Source: an uncultured Lachnospiraceae bacterium
Lineage (GTDB): Bacteria; Bacillota; Clostridia; Lachnospirales; Lachnospiraceae
NCBI GenBank assembly: GCA_947174665.1
Contig: CAMWJV010000022.1
Location: forward strand, 1-35,440
Reading direction: 5' to 3'
Length of the DNA stretch: 35,440 bases
Shown: positions 23,968 through 33,525 of the stretch, piece by piece
Position numbering within the stretch: position 1 is the first letter of the stretch
How the letters are laid out: every line of letters starts with the position of its first letter
The notes under the pieces: generated by a model
Databases searched by the model: none
What the model was told of the DNA's origin: nothing
The model's input: the letters and a program-made list of their open reading frames with translations, nothing else
Made by a program: the position numbers and the translations under genes

Positions 23968-25812
23968 TCATAGTGATTCTGCAGGTCCGGCAGCCCCTGT
24001 AAACAGTGCTTCAAATTCTTCCCTGCTGATCTTCTCCTTCTCCAGCAGAAGTTTTGCACAGTTATGGAGCACCTGCTCATTCTCCTTAATGATCATTTTT
24101 GCTCGGGAATAGCACTCTTTGATGATTGCCTTCACTTCCCGGTCTATCTCCCCGGCCACCGCCTCACTGTGAGACTTTGCATGGGCAAGATCCCGGCCGA
24201 TAAACACTTCGTCATCATCGTCATCATAGCATATAACACCAATATTCTCTGACATGCCAAAGCGGGTCACCATTCTTCTTGCCACCTTAGTTGCCCTCTT
24301 GATGTCGCTGGAGGCGCCCGTGGTAATATCCTTGAAAATAATCTCCTCGGCAATTCTTCCGCCCAGGGACACCATGATATCCTGAAGCATCTGCCCCTTT
24401 GTCAGGTAGATCTCATCCTTTTCCGGCAAGGGCATGGTATAGCCCGCTGCCCCCTGGCCCGTGGGGATAATGGATACCGTATATACCGGACCCACATCCG
24501 GCAGCACATGAAACAGAATTGCATGCCCGGCCTCGTGATAAGCCGTAATCCTTTTCTCCTTGTCAGAAATAATGCGGCTCCTTTTCTCCGCGCCGATTCC
24601 CACCTTGACGAATGCCTTGCGTATATCATCCTGACACAGGTACGCCTTACCGCCCTTCGCAGCGTTAATGGCAGCCTCATTCAGCAGATTTTCAAGGTCA
24701 GCGCCGGTAAACCCTGCAGTAGTCTGGGCAATCTGCTTCAGATCAACATCCTCGGACAACGGTTTGTTCCGGGCATGAACCTTCAGGATTTCCTCTCTGC
24801 CGCCTACGTCGGGAGTACTCACAGCCACCTTTCTGTCGAAACGCCCGGGCCGAAGAATAGCAGGGTCCAGAATGTCCACCCTGTTGGTGGCTGCCATGAC
24901 AATGATTCCCTCATTGATGCCAAACCCGTCCATTTCCACCAGCAGCTGGTTCAACGTCTGCTCACGCTCATCATGTCCACCGCCCATGCCGGTTCCCCTG
25001 CGTCTGGCCACAGCGTCAATCTCGTCAATAAACACGATACATGGCGCGTTCCTTTTCGCCTCCTCAAACAGATCACGGACCCTGGATGCGCCCACGCCCA
25101 CATACATCTCTACGAAATCCGAACCGGAAATACTGAAAAAAGCAACGTTCGCCTCTCCTGCCACGGCCTTTGCCAGCAGCGTCTTACCTGTTCCGGGAGG
25201 CCCCTCCAGCAGTACACCCTTGGGTATTCTGGCTCCCATTCTGTTGTATTTTCCGGGCTCCTTCAGAAAGTCCACGATTTCCTGAAGATCCTCCTTTTCC
25301 TCACTCAGTCCCGCCACCTGCTCAAAAGAGATAATCTTATCCCCCTTGAACATCTTGGCCCGGCTTCTGCCAAAGTTCATCATCTTGGCATTTCCCGCGC
25401 TCGCCCCGGCATTCTGAGCATTAATCATCATAAAGAGGAAAATTCCCACCACGATTACGATCACCATCGGCACCAGGGTAGTCAGCACCCAGCTCTGGCG
25501 CGGCACATCGCTGACCATGGGGTCGAACCCGTATGACCGGATAAGCGCCTCCATCTCGATCACATCCGTCACATACAGCGTCTTGTTCTCCCCGCTCTTC
25601 AGCACAATATCCAGCGCACCTGTGGGAGTCTCACCGTTCAGCTTAATCTGCACGCCGGTAATATTGCCGGCCTCCAGATCCGCAAAAAATTGCCCCTTGG
25701 TGTAGTCCTCCTCTATCTTCCGGCTCACAATATTAAAAACCAGAACGATCGACAGCATAAAAAGAATAAAAACAAAAAAAGAATAAAATCCTCTGCCTTC
25801 TCGCCTCAACAT
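23968..25812 (-). CDS. ftsH: ATP-dependent zinc metalloprotease FtsH
   Basis: 614 residues. Membrane helices at about 8-30 and 108-130 flank the periplasmic-type domain. The AAA domain has Walker A GPPGTGKT (204-211), Walker B IVFIDEID (about 259-266) and the second region of homology RPGRFDR. The M41 protease zinc site is HEAGH (426-430), with the third ligand expected in the later SSDI.RAT region. It degrades misfolded membrane proteins and regulatory substrates at the cytoplasmic membrane. AGGAGG overlaps the stop codon of tilS-hpt 10 nt upstream, so the genes are co-transcribed, matching the conserved tilS-hprT-ftsH order of Bacillota. Nothing is missing. Confidence 0.97.
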   Translation of the reverse strand: MLRREGRGFYSFFVFILFMLSIVLVFNIVSRKIEEDYTKGQFFADLEAGNITGVQIKLNGETPTGALDIVLKSGENKTLYVTDVIEMEALIRSYGFDPMVSDVPRQSWVLTTLVPMVIVIVVGIFLFMMINAQNAGASAGNAKMMNFGRSRAKMFKGDKIISFEQVAGLSEEKEDLQEIVDFLKEPGKYNRMGARIPKGVLLEGPPGTGKTLLAKAVAGEANVAFFSISGSDFVEMYVGVGASRVRDLFEEAKRNAPCIVFIDEIDAVARRRGTGMGGGHDEREQTLNQLLVEMDGFGINEGIIVMAATNRVDILDPAILRPGRFDRKVAVSTPDVGGREEILKVHARNKPLSEDVDLKQIAQTTAGFTGADLENLLNEAAINAAKGGKAYLCQDDIRKAFVKVGIGAEKRSRIISDKEKRITAYHEAGHAILFHVLPDVGPVYTVSIIPTGQGAAGYTMPLPEKDEIYLTKGQMLQDIMVSLGGRIAEEIIFKDITTGASSDIKRATKVARRMVTRFGMSENIGVICYDDDDDEVFIGRDLAHAKSHSEAVAGEIDREVKAIIKECYSRAKMIIKENEQVLHNCAKLLLEKEKISREEFEALFTGAAGPAESL

Positions 25813-25822
25813 TTAAAGCCTC

Positions 25823-27805
25823 CTATTTGTCAAATTCCACTACTCCGATATACGGCAGATTGCGGTACATCTGGTCATAGTCCAGGCCATATCCCACCAC
25901 AAACTCATCAGGAATTTTAAATCCTGTGTAATCCACCTTCACATCAATGACACGTCTGTCAGGTTTATCCAGTAAGGTACAGAGCCGCAGGGATGCCGGC
26001 CCTCTGTCATGCAGCATCTCCATCAGATAGCTCAGCGTCCTGCCGCTGTCCACGATATCCTCCACCACCAGCACATCCTTGCCTTGCAGAGATTCATCCA
26101 AATCCTTCACAATCTTCACCACTCCACTGGATTTGGTATCACTTCCATAGCTGGATACCGACATAAAATCAAGAGATACGGGAACAGTAATTCGCTTTGC
26201 CAGTTCACACATAAAAAAGCTGCCGCCCTTCAGCACGCACACCATATGAACGCTTTTCCCTGCATAGTCTTTGCTGATCTGTTCCCCGATTTCCCTGATT
26301 CTCGCCTCCACCTCTTCTTCCGACAAAAGAACTCTGATATGCTCTGACATTTTCTCCTCCGTTTCACTGTCTGCGCAGTTTCCTTTTAATTTTACCTGTA
26401 AAATACGTTTTGTATTCCTGTCAGCCTTATAATATTCGCTGCTTCGGTATCCGATCAGCCACAGAACATGGCTGCCCTCCGCCAGCACAGGAATCCGGTC
26501 TCTCATCTCTCTGGGTATCTTCTCCCCGATCATGTACTCCTTTAAAGACTTATGGATCGTATTCCCTCTGCCGTCCGACAGGGTGAGATAATCACCTGTC
26601 TGCCGAAAACGGAGAACCGGAGATTCTTTTATTTTATCACAGTCAAACCGTTTCGTATACCGATTTTCGGGAACTTCCTCTGCATCATTGACAAAAAAAC
26701 GGGCAATTTCCAGTTCCGGCAGCTCTTTCGGCTGCTGTTCCTGCTGCTCTGCCTCCCGTCGTCCGGCAGCCACCTTCCCATAACGCCTGCGGAAACAGAT
26801 GCCAAAGGGCAGGCTGATACTGCGGTTTCCTTCCTTTTCAAACAGGCTTAAAATTTCTTCCACATGCACCGCGGAAATATCCTTTCCCGTGGGTGAAAGC
26901 CCCTCGGCAAGAACAAGGATCATTCTCTTCTGCAGGACAGGATGACAGGCAAGAAATCCGGCAATATCAATTTCCAGCTCCTTCCCCCTGCATCCGGATG
27001 CACGGATCGTACAGTGTTCCAGCGCCTCAAGAGTCTGCTGCCGCAGATAGTCCTCCGTCTCGGACAAAATGTCCGCCGTCCTGCACATATGACTCACCAC
27101 CCCGGCGGAAACTTCCTGCTCCGCCCAGGGCAGAAGATGATGTCGGATACGGTTTCTGGTGTATCCGTCCTCCCCGTTGGTGGCGTCCGTCCGCCAGGGA
27201 ATCCGCCTCTCCTCCAGATATTCCTCTATCTCCCGGCGCTCCAGGCAGAGCACAGGGCGGACTATCTCCGCCCGGCGGACTATCTCCGCCCGGCGGACTA
27301 TCTCCTCCCGGCAGTCAATATCCGCCCTCACCGGCTCTATGCCCCGCAGGCCTTTCAGGCCGCTTCCCCGAAACAGATGGAGCAGTATGGTCTCTGCCCT
27401 GTCGCCTGCATTGTGAGCCACCGCGATCTTTGTTCCGCCAAACTCCTCTGCCGCCTTCTGAAAAGCTTTATAGCGCAGACGCCTCCCCGCATCCTCCTCG
27501 GAGCATTTCTCCCGAGCTGCCAGCTCTCTCACATCCGCAGACTCCAGCCGAAAGTTAAGTCCCTGCTCCCGGCAAAGCGCCTCCACCCAGGCGGCATCCT
27601 CCGCCGCAGCATTTCCACGAATACCATGGTTCACATGAACCACTGTCATTTCAAAGGGCACTCTTTTTCTGTATTCCAACAACAGAAACAAGAGGCAAAC
27701 AGAGTCTGCCCCTCCTGAAACCCCGAGGATAAGCTTATCCCCGGGGTTTATCATCCCATGTTTTTCCACAAAGGAAAAAACCTTTTCTTCCACCTGCTTT
27801 ACCAT
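25823..27805 (-). CDS. tilS-hpt: tRNA(Ile)-lysidine synthase TilS fused to hypoxanthine phosphoribosyltransferase
   Basis: 660 residues. TilS (about 1-475) has the PP-loop SGGADS (30-35), VHVNHGIRG and AHNAGDRAET. It attaches lysine to cytidine 34 of tRNA-Ile(CAU) to switch its decoding from AUG to AUA. The C-terminal 175 residues (from Met486) are a complete Hpt with the PRPP motif VVEDIVDSGRTL and VLKGGSFF, for purine salvage. No stop separates them, yet GGAGGAG (26354-26360) sits just before the Met486 codon, so a free Hpt may also be made. A comparable TilS/HprT fusion is known in Listeria. An 18-bp repeat expands a TilS loop. A TTGACA/TACCAT pair lies just before the start but would give almost no leader. 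Confidence 0.93.
   Translation of the reverse strand: MVKQVEEKVFSFVEKHGMINPGDKLILGVSGGADSVCLLFLLLEYRKRVPFEMTVVHVNHGIRGNAAAEDAAWVEALCREQGLNFRLESADVRELAAREKCSEEDAGRRLRYKAFQKAAEEFGGTKIAVAHNAGDRAETILLHLFRGSGLKGLRGIEPVRADIDCREEIVRRAEIVRRAEIVRPVLCLERREIEEYLEERRIPWRTDATNGEDGYTRNRIRHHLLPWAEQEVSAGVVSHMCRTADILSETEDYLRQQTLEALEHCTIRASGCRGKELEIDIAGFLACHPVLQKRMILVLAEGLSPTGKDISAVHVEEILSLFEKEGNRSISLPFGICFRRRYGKVAAGRREAEQQEQQPKELPELEIARFFVNDAEEVPENRYTKRFDCDKIKESPVLRFRQTGDYLTLSDGRGNTIHKSLKEYMIGEKIPREMRDRIPVLAEGSHVLWLIGYRSSEYYKADRNTKRILQVKLKGNCADSETEEKMSEHIRVLLSEEEVEARIREIGEQISKDYAGKSVHMVCVLKGGSFFMCELAKRITVPVSLDFMSVSSYGSDTKSSGVVKIVKDLDESLQGKDVLVVEDIVDSGRTLSYLMEMLHDRGPASLRLCTLLDKPDRRVIDVKVDYTGFKIPDEFVVGYGLDYDQMYRNLPYIGVVEFDK
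26348..26360 (-). promoter_or_regulatory. Internal ribosome site and ATG for stand-alone Hpt
   Basis: Within the fused frame GGAGGAG (26354-26360) precedes an ATG at 26348-26350, where the Hpt homology begins. It could allow reinitiation or internal entry giving a 175-residue Hpt, or be a relic of separate genes. Confidence 0.6.
27258..27311. repeat. Three tandem copies of an 18-bp unit inside tilS
   Basis: CGGACTATCTCCGCCCGG occurs at 27258-27275, 27276-27293 and, with one change, 27294-27311. It is in frame and encodes the hexapeptide IVRRAE/IVRP series between the GIEPVR and RPVLCL segments of TilS. Copy number could vary without breaking the frame. Confidence 0.9.
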
Positions 27806-27837
27806 ATAAAAAATGGTATCCTATTCTAAAAAAAATG

Positions 27838-29715
27838 TCAAGCATCTACCATCTCAAGCAGTTTCCCTGTAATATCCGCCATGTCTGAGGATACCTGCTT
27901 TGTGTCATGGGAAATCTGTACATTTTGCTCCACTACATTGGAAATTCTCCCAATCTGACTGACCGCATTGGTTACAGTGTCCACGTTACGCCGTACCATT
28001 TCGGTAATTTCCGTAACATCCCGATTGGCCCTCTCAATGTTTTCTACTACAACATCAAAGGCTGCCACCGTCTGATCCGTAATTTCCTGTCCGCTTTCCA
28101 CTGCCTTTATAGAATTCGTGATCAGTTCCGTAGTTTCTTTTGCCGCAAGTGAGCTTCTGTTGGCAAGTTCGCCGACCTGAGTCGCCACAACCGCAAATCC
28201 CCGCCCCATTTCACCGGCTCTTGCTGCTTCTATGGAAGCATTCAGAGAGAGCATATTAGTCTGCTCTGCAATGGAATTTATTTCGCCGATGATCTTCTCA
28301 ATAGCCGCGGACATATCACTGATGTTCTGCATGGATTTTTTCAGCAGCTCCATCTGCGATTGTGTCTGCTGAATCTCCTGTACGGTATTTCCCGTTTCCT
28401 CCGTGATTTTTACAGAGACATTTACACTGCTGTTCAGTTCCTGTGTCAATTGGGACATAATCTGCTCCAAATCGGCTACAGCCTTTTCCTGCTCGCCTGT
28501 ACCACGATATATGCTGTCCGCATTTGTCAAGGTTGCGCCGGATGCCTGGTTTAACTCAGAACACGCACTTTTGACATTTTGTATCAGCAGCCTGTTTTGT
28601 TCTACGTCCTCCTTCTGCCGTTCCACCAGCAATTCGTTTTCATTGATCTTCTGACAAATACCGGCCACCATTTTATTAATGCTCTCGGAAAGCTGCGTAA
28701 ACTCCGAATTTCCCTGCTCATTTACGGTAATCTCAAAATCGCCTTCCGAAATTTTTTTCATAGAGTCGGTAATACGGTTGATGCCCTGTACAATCTTTCC
28801 GTCCACCATTCTGCTGATCATAAACAGCAGGATTCCGAAAATAATGATCATGCTGATGGAAACAACCAGAGTCTGGCTGTTCCGATCGCTGTAATACTCG
28901 CCGGATGGCATAAAAGTACCTATGACCTGACCGTTGTATTCGGATGCAACATAATATCCCCTCACGCCGTTAATTTTAGCACTGCCTTTTCCCGTAAAAT
29001 TTGACGGGAACCCGGCACTAACAGCAGAAGTCCCGATGAGAGCAGCATTCGGGTGAGCCAGGATCATTCCGCTCTGTGGGTCAATTGCATAAATATATCC
29101 GCTGTCACCAAAATCAATGTCCCGCAAAACAACGGAAATTTCAGTTCCCGCAAGCATGCTTTCCAATACTTCAGGACGTACACCGACCTGTACAAATCCC
29201 TTCGCGTCCTTCCTCGCCACGCCGATATACTGCATCATAATTCCTTCAGCCACGTTTTGCTGCGGCTCCTGCACGATTTCTATGGAAGGGTCATCCACGA
29301 TCACCATAAAAGCATTGGACTGTTCGCCGCTCTTCATATCAAAACCGATATAAGCCTCAATCGTACTGCTGGTAATGATTCCGTCTTCATCAATAATATG
29401 TAATTCATTCACCATCAGCCGTTCCTTGATTTCGTTTAGTTTAGCAGCATTGCCATAGATGGTGTCATCAGCAGCCAGCATATCTGCGAAGGCCCTTGAT
29501 TTGGCAAGACTGTTTTCACCTAAATTTGCCGTGAGCTGAGCTATATTCTCTTCGTTGCCGGCAAGCCGTTCCTTAACCTCCTCCAGCTTGTCCAGGCTGC
29601 TGGCGGTATTATTATTCCGGTTTACAACAGTCTGCAGCACAAACACAGCGGTAATCGTAAAGAGAAGCGCTACCAACATGTAAATAAACAGACGCCGGGT
29701 AAAAATTTTTTTCAT
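27838..29715 (-). CDS. Methyl-accepting chemotaxis protein
   Basis: 625 residues. Helices at about 7-30 and 283-305 surround an outside Cache-like sensing domain of about 250 residues. A HAMP domain follows (306-360), then a long coiled-coil signalling domain with the conserved hairpin tip [32 protein letters not shown] near 490. It detects small molecules and controls the CheA kinase at the membrane. GAGGGGG lies about 10 nt before the ATG. No flagellar or che genes are in the window, so it is an isolated receptor. It ends 33 nt before tilS with a T-rich gap but no clear hairpin. Confidence 0.95.
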   Translation of the reverse strand: MKKIFTRRLFIYMLVALLFTITAVFVLQTVVNRNNNTASSLDKLEEVKERLAGNEENIAQLTANLGENSLAKSRAFADMLAADDTIYGNAAKLNEIKERLMVNELHIIDEDGIITSSTIEAYIGFDMKSGEQSNAFMVIVDDPSIEIVQEPQQNVAEGIMMQYIGVARKDAKGFVQVGVRPEVLESMLAGTEISVVLRDIDFGDSGYIYAIDPQSGMILAHPNAALIGTSAVSAGFPSNFTGKGSAKINGVRGYYVASEYNGQVIGTFMPSGEYYSDRNSQTLVVSISMIIIFGILLFMISRMVDGKIVQGINRITDSMKKISEGDFEITVNEQGNSEFTQLSESINKMVAGICQKINENELLVERQKEDVEQNRLLIQNVKSACSELNQASGATLTNADSIYRGTGEQEKAVADLEQIMSQLTQELNSSVNVSVKITEETGNTVQEIQQTQSQMELLKKSMQNISDMSAAIEKIIGEINSIAEQTNMLSLNASIEAARAGEMGRGFAVVATQVGELANRSSLAAKETTELITNSIKAVESGQEITDQTVAAFDVVVENIERANRDVTEITEMVRRNVDTVTNAVSQIGRISNVVEQNVQISHDTKQVSSDMADITGKLLEMVDA

Positions 29716-29760
29716 TGACTCATGTCCCCCTCGTAAATTTATCTTTTTTATTGTAATAAA

Positions 29761-29964
29761 TCACTCTACACATAATATAGATACAGAAAAACCGAAAAAG
29801 GTTCCCGATATTTCTCTCATCTGTTTATTTACCATATTGATTGCATAATTTTGAAATATCTCTGTGCGATAATAATCCCCATTTGAACCATACAGATCAC
29901 TGTATACTCTAAAGAAAAGATATATATCTCCCCGGGAATTCACAAAATAATGTGTTTCCTCCAA
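29761..29964 (-). pseudogene. Out-of-frame C-terminal continuation of the 29940-30725 gene
   Basis: This 67-codon frame (TTG at 29962-29964, no ribosome site spaced for it) reads EETHYFVNSRGDIYLFFRVY and so on, well formed and rich in aromatic residues. It starts where the upstream frame ends abruptly in FWRKHIIL. A T run (complement of 29963-29967) marks the junction: one extra T would read YTDFLEETHYF continuously. A one-base deletion in a homopolymer is the simplest explanation. Sequencing error or two overlapping genes remain possible. Confidence 0.55.
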
Positions 29965-30725
29965 AAATCAGTATAATACTCAAATACCAAATCCAGAGCC
30001 TCTTTTTTCGTCAATTTATATTTTTCATGTCGCTCTTGTATATCTTCTGTTTTCATACTTTCGTATAAATTCAATCCGATTTCCACATCCATAAGTCCTG
30101 AACCGGTGCCGTGATGATAATATGTAATCCCCTTTCCTCTCTCCCATACAATGTGTTCATATTCTTTCGTTCCGCCAGTATAATCATTGTACATATGAAA
30201 TATTCTTTTTTCACCATCAACTTCTACATACTCATGCCAGCCTTCTTCATCTGCTATATTTTCAGTCCCCTCTTCCGAACAGACAAGACGACATCTCTCT
30301 AAGAAGTTCTCCTTGTCATTCTGTATCATTTGTATCACTTCGTCATCTCGCTCCTGACTATATCCATTCATATCCGGCAGGGGCATTTGATAAATTTTGT
30401 CTTCCATGACATAAAAATAGCCCGGATATTGTCCGCCCCTTCTGATCTCATCCTCCGGATCGGCCACATCTAATTGTTCTAATTCCAATGCCCAAAGAGT
30501 CGCTTCGTCAAATGCCATTACCTTTCTGATCTGTAACTCTATATTTTGTTTTATAATATTACAACTTAAAGGAAAAAATATACCCTCATATTCTACAGTC
30601 TCTAGTCCGTCTTTAAAGAAAAAACCATTTGTTCCTTCATTGCCTCTTCTCACCATGCAGATTATCATCAAAAGGGAAAACGCCACCACCACATAATAGA
30701 ATGCATTATTTCTTTTCTTTTTCAT
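29940..30725 (-). CDS. Uncharacterised membrane-anchored protein, probably frameshifted at the C-terminus
   Basis: 261 residues from the ATG at 30723-30725, which has AGAGGAA (30734-30740) 8 nt upstream. An earlier in-frame codon at 30758 lacks a ribosome site. A basic start and one hydrophobic helix (about 9-27) anchor an exterior domain rich in Glu, Tyr and Trp. I do not recognise a family. The frame ends in FWRKHIIL 25 nt after the neighbouring frame (29761-29964) begins, so a natural product of about 325 residues is likely. It is the last gene of the AT-rich accessory island and lies upstream of the chemoreceptor gene. Confidence 0.65.
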   Translation of the reverse strand: MKKKRNNAFYYVVVAFSLLMIICMVRRGNEGTNGFFFKDGLETVEYEGIFFPLSCNIIKQNIELQIRKVMAFDEATLWALELEQLDVADPEDEIRRGGQYPGYFYVMEDKIYQMPLPDMNGYSQERDDEVIQMIQNDKENFLERCRLVCSEEGTENIADEEGWHEYVEVDGEKRIFHMYNDYTGGTKEYEHIVWERGKGITYYHHGTGSGLMDVEIGLNLYESMKTEDIQERHEKYKLTKKEALDLVFEYYTDFWRKHIIL

Positions 30726-30810
30726 ATGAAAAGTTCCTCTCAAAGTTAATAAATGCAATTATTACATTTAATTTCCTGTCAGCACAAACCCATCCGGCTC
30801 CCGGTTTTCT

Positions 30811-31392
30811 CTAATAACTATTTTTCACTAATATTTTCACTCCAGCCATATTCTTTTCATCATAACCTTTTAACCCATTAATAAATTCAATATGTCTGCC
30901 TGGAATCCAAAACATTATATTTCGAGATTTTTGAATCATATCTATTATATTTCTGCTATAGTAAATATCTGTTTCTAATCCAATTCCTATAACTTCAAAA
31001 GCACTGTTAACTTTCTCTTTCGCTTTTAAAATCGCTTGAAAAATCCCTTCGTAAAATTTGCGATTTCCCGCATTTACCTTATCACAATCCAATACCGGAA
31101 AGCCTTCTGTATTCATCCACAATGTATAATGATAAAAATATTCGTTTTTTTCAATATATAAACCCAAATCTTTGATTAATGTGCGTTTTAATTTGATTAT
31201 CACAATCTGACCAGTATTTAATATTCTTCCAAGCTGCTCCCGGCATTTAACTTCCTTCTCATTTTCCCACATCCAATTGTCAATACTATGAATAGACTCG
31301 ATATTCACTTGATGCTCATTTAATAATTCCTCAACGATACTTATATTTAACATTTTATTACACAGGAAATTTATATCCAATACTATGGCCAT
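30811..31392 (-). CDS. Uncharacterised 193-residue protein, candidate immunity protein
   Basis: 193 residues, soluble, mixed alpha/beta, no signal peptide. I recognise no named family. AAGGAAG lies 7 nt before the ATG. The gene is preceded by a short coding tail (31449-31550) with no start of its own family, the arrangement seen when an immunity gene has been left behind a truncated toxin end. The AT-rich composition differs from the ftsH/tilS region and suggests horizontal gain. An immunity role is inference from context only. Confidence 0.7.
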   Translation of the reverse strand: MAIVLDINFLCNKMLNISIVEELLNEHQVNIESIHSIDNWMWENEKEVKCREQLGRILNTGQIVIIKLKRTLIKDLGLYIEKNEYFYHYTLWMNTEGFPVLDCDKVNAGNRKFYEGIFQAILKAKEKVNSAFEVIGIGLETDIYYSRNIIDMIQKSRNIMFWIPGRHIEFINGLKGYDEKNMAGVKILVKNSY

Positions 31393-31448
31393 TTGTACTT
31401 CCTTTCAACCTCGTTACCGAAATATAAAAATTTTCTTTTATACTTTTC

Positions 31449-31550
31449 TCATATATAACCGTTCAGATTCGTATAAATCACCAAATTGCCGGTACAGTAG
31501 TAATCGTAAAGGTCCTCGTACTTGCCCGGGTTGTTATAGTTCATCTTCAT
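31449..31550 (-). pseudogene. Possible remnant of a toxin C-terminus
   Basis: A 33-codon frame from ATG 31548-31550 to TGA, overlapping the CPCC gene by 17 nt, encodes MKMNYNNPGKYEDLYDYY and then CTGNLVIYTNLNGYI. It is too short for a domain, has no ribosome site, and ends 56 nt before the 193-residue gene. The protein-like composition (Tyr, Asn, Gly, Asp) suggests a real coding tail rather than chance. The identity of any parent toxin is unknown. Confidence 0.35.
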
Positions 31551-31770
31551 ACGGTGGACGAACTATATCTACGAAACGCTCTTCACATGCTCCAATCGCT
31601 TTATAATTTTTTCTGGCCATGTTCAAGGATACCTTATTGGGTCCTATACTTATATCCGGATAATCTTGAGACACTACATCGTACTGCCAAAAACAAACAG
31701 CACAAATATCCGTAATTACTTCATATGAATCATCAATAGTTAAATAACCACAACATGGACATCTTTTCAT
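31534..31770 (-). CDS. Cysteine-rich CPCC-family protein
   Basis: 78 residues. The start KRCPCCGYLT, the second pair CAVC near 23-26, and IGPNKVSLNMARKNYKAIGACEERF with a VRPP ending match the cysteine-rich CPCC family, small probable zinc-binding proteins often found beside polymorphic-toxin and immunity genes. The ATG at 31768-31770 is chosen because the family begins there and GGGAGGAGG lies upstream; an in-frame ATG at 31803 adds 11 residues. It follows the DUF1871 gene by about 80 nt. Its exact role is not established. Confidence 0.85.
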   Translation of the reverse strand: MKRCPCCGYLTIDDSYEVITDICAVCFWQYDVVSQDYPDISIGPNKVSLNMARKNYKAIGACEERFVDIVRPPYEDEL

Positions 31771-31796
31771 AAAATATGGTCCTCCTCCCACTGCTT

Positions 31797-31853
31797 TTAC
31801 CACTTGCCATTAAATATACGGTTCTGATATTTTCGAACAACTCCATAAGAAAA
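31797..31853 (-). other. 18-codon coding-like tail between the DUF1871 and CPCC genes
   Basis: Directly after the DUF1871 stop, and in the same frame, 18 codons read FSYGVVRKYQNRIFNGKW to a TAA 26 nt before the CPCC start. It could be a read-through extension, a toxin-tail remnant or chance. Confidence 0.2.
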
Positions 31854-32138
31854 TTATGCGCGATAATTATCGTATGCTCGTCCAGAATCCTTTTCATTCT
31901 TTAATATTTTTTCTGCAACCAATATACATTGATCTATATTTTCATCATAAACATCTGCACCAAATGCCTGCACAAATATTTTGTTTATTACTTCTGCCAA
32001 TGTTCTAGTTTTAAGGTTTTGATTTTTTAAAATATATTCATGAATCTTCTCTATTTCAATTACATATTCGTTTTTAGGCGCCATCGGAAAGAACCCAATA
32101 GGATCCCATTCATTGATGATTTTTGTTATTGTCTCCAC
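31854..32138 (-). CDS. DUF1871-like protein
   Basis: 94 residues. The N-terminal INEWDPIGFFPMAPKNEY with EIEKI matches the DUF1871 family, small all-helical proteins of unknown function that often sit in immunity or accessory clusters. The start is a GTG overlapping the 3' end of the lipoprotein gene by 29 nt; no in-frame ATG is available and the ribosome site (GGAG, about 11 nt upstream) is moderate. The overlap hints at translational coupling or that one of the two ends has drifted. Confidence 0.8.
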   Translation of the reverse strand: METITKIINEWDPIGFFPMAPKNEYVIEIEKIHEYILKNQNLKTRTLAEVINKIFVQAFGADVYDENIDQCILVAEKILKNEKDSGRAYDNYRA

Positions 32139-32784
32139 TGCTTCGCCTGCTCCCCAAATTATCTTTTTTAAACCGGCTGATAATATACGCCTGCTCTAAT
32201 AGTTGGTCCGTCTTATCTACTTCTGCTCTTTTACTCTGTTCCACATCCATCATTTTAGATGCAAGACCAATAAATAATTCAAATCTCCGGCCATCCTGAG
32301 CGTCGGAACAAAAACAATATTCCAGTTCACCGGATACAAATGATATCATATATCTTTTATAGCCGCCTGCCCGTTCCTTTGACTCCTCCACAGATGCCGT
32401 TCCCATAACTTCCATGATATCCTGAAAATTCATAGCACTATTTAATTGTAACATTTCCAGATATTTCTCCTCATCATCCTGATACAGCATAATATATATA
32501 GGAGTATATGTTGTATCCGTACTTCTGCAAATAATGAGAAAAGAATCCGTTTCTATATACGGAAAAAAGACATTGGGTTCAAATACCACGCTGCTGCTTA
32601 GCAGATCAATTTCTGCATTTGTCAGGTCAAGTATCTCCTGTACAGACATATTTAAATACTTGATCATTTCACCGTCAAAGCATGCTTTATCGTCAACTTC
32701 CATTTCCTTGCTGTTTCCATTTGTACAGCCTGCATTGCATACCATACACATTAGTACAGTAATCATTAAAACTATTCTTTTCAC
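32110..32784 (-). CDS. Uncharacterised lipoprotein
   Basis: 224 residues. The start MKRIVLMITVLMCMVCNAGC is a lipoprotein signal with a candidate lipobox Cys at 20, so the protein would be anchored on the outer face of the membrane. The mature domain is acidic with several Tyr and Met and has no family I recognise. The last 25 residues are basic and polar and overlap the DUF1871 gene. GTG is the start (32782-32784), 4 nt after the previous gene, with GGGAGA upstream. It forms a pair with the anchored 180-residue protein before it. Confidence 0.75.
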   Translation of the reverse strand: MKRIVLMITVLMCMVCNAGCTNGNSKEMEVDDKACFDGEMIKYLNMSVQEILDLTNAEIDLLSSSVVFEPNVFFPYIETDSFLIICRSTDTTYTPIYIMLYQDDEEKYLEMLQLNSAMNFQDIMEVMGTASVEESKERAGGYKRYMISFVSGELEYCFCSDAQDGRRFELFIGLASKMMDVEQSKRAEVDKTDQLLEQAYIISRFKKDNLGSRRSSGDNNKNHQ

Positions 32785-32788
32785 TACT

Positions 32789-33331
32789 TCATTCTCCCAT
32801 CCTATTTTGCATTGAATATAGTCCTCCCGTCATTAAATCACGGTAGTATACCTGCCCATCCTCGCCAATATGAATCCAAAATCTGCCTTTATTAGTTGCA
32901 GAAGAAAATGCAAGTATGATTTGCTCTCCTAATCGTTCTGCATCTCCTGCAATGTAACCACTCCCCAACGCAATATCAATGCCCATTACTAATATCTCAT
33001 CCTGTTCCACCTGATAATTTTCATCCATATATATTGCAGTACCATCCGGCCGTATCTCAACCTTTCTGCCTATATAGAAGTCATCTTGCTCGCACCAGTC
33101 CTGATTATAACCATATCCCCGCCACTGAACACTCCACTCCACAAGTTCCCATTCACCAATCAGATTCAATATCTGCTTCTGCCGATCTAAAGACAGGCTA
33201 TTAAAATTCTCTATATTTTCAAAACCTTTTTCTTCTCCGATATCAAATTTACGACCTATTAAAAACATTATTATGGCAATACAGAAAACAATGATACTAC
33301 TTGCTATAATAATTTTGAGATATATCTTCAT
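32789..33331 (-). CDS. Uncharacterised membrane-anchored protein
   Basis: 180 residues from the ATG at 33329-33331. An in-frame codon at 33367 is less well supported. A hydrophobic helix (about 4-26) anchors a domain with ILNLIGEWELVEWSVQWRG, a lipocalin-like opening, followed by beta-rich segments (KVEIRPDGTAIYMDE, GRFWIHIGEDGQVYYRDL). The fold may be a small beta-barrel, but this is only suggested by pattern. AAAGGA lies 12 nt upstream, rather far. It is probably co-transcribed with the lipoprotein gene 4 nt downstream from the promoter at 33400-33428. Confidence 0.7.
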   Translation of the reverse strand: MKIYLKIIIASSIIVFCIAIIMFLIGRKFDIGEEKGFENIENFNSLSLDRQKQILNLIGEWELVEWSVQWRGYGYNQDWCEQDDFYIGRKVEIRPDGTAIYMDENYQVEQDEILVMGIDIALGSGYIAGDAERLGEQIILAFSSATNKGRFWIHIGEDGQVYYRDLMTGGLYSMQNRMGE

Positions 33332-33399
33332 TATGTTATTATATCCTTTCTGCAAAAGCCAGGGCATCCTGTCTCTATCTTATCCTGTCTGTATCCAAT

Positions 33400-33428
33400 A
33401 TAGTATAGGAATGCATAATTATTGCAAA
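33400..33428 (-). promoter_or_regulatory. Possible promoter for the 33331-31854 genes
   Basis: On the minus strand TTTGCA (33423-33428) and TACTAT (33400-33405) are 17 nt apart, about 65 nt before the start of the 180-residue gene. Matches to consensus are partial. Confidence 0.35.
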
Positions 33429-33489
33429 TAATTTGCCCTACCCATACTTTAAGCACAGGCAGGACTTTTATAATACTCCCTTTTCGGAA

Positions 33490-33518
33490 TTGTGTACCTG
33501 TTAAAAACATGTTATAAT
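33490..33518 (+). promoter_or_regulatory. Plus-strand promoter pointing into the inverted-repeat segment
   Basis: TTGTGT (33490-33495) and a perfect TATAAT (33513-33518) are 17 nt apart. The predicted start falls at the left inverted repeat (33526-33539). No plus-strand gene lies behind it in the present orientation. Confidence 0.5.
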
Positions 33519-33525
33519 TGTATTT

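Noticed and set aside
24508-25536. 342-codon plus-strand frame opposite ftsH
   Set aside because: It mirrors ftsH codons, has no ribosome site or recognisable domain, and ftsH is unambiguous.
27258-27311. Tandem repeats as a CRISPR array
   Set aside because: The units are directly adjacent without spacers and are in frame in tilS.
33331-33510. 59-codon minus frame ending in TAATG at the start of the 180-residue gene
   Set aside because: It has no ribosome site, lies over the likely promoter, and its composition gives no sign of a real protein.
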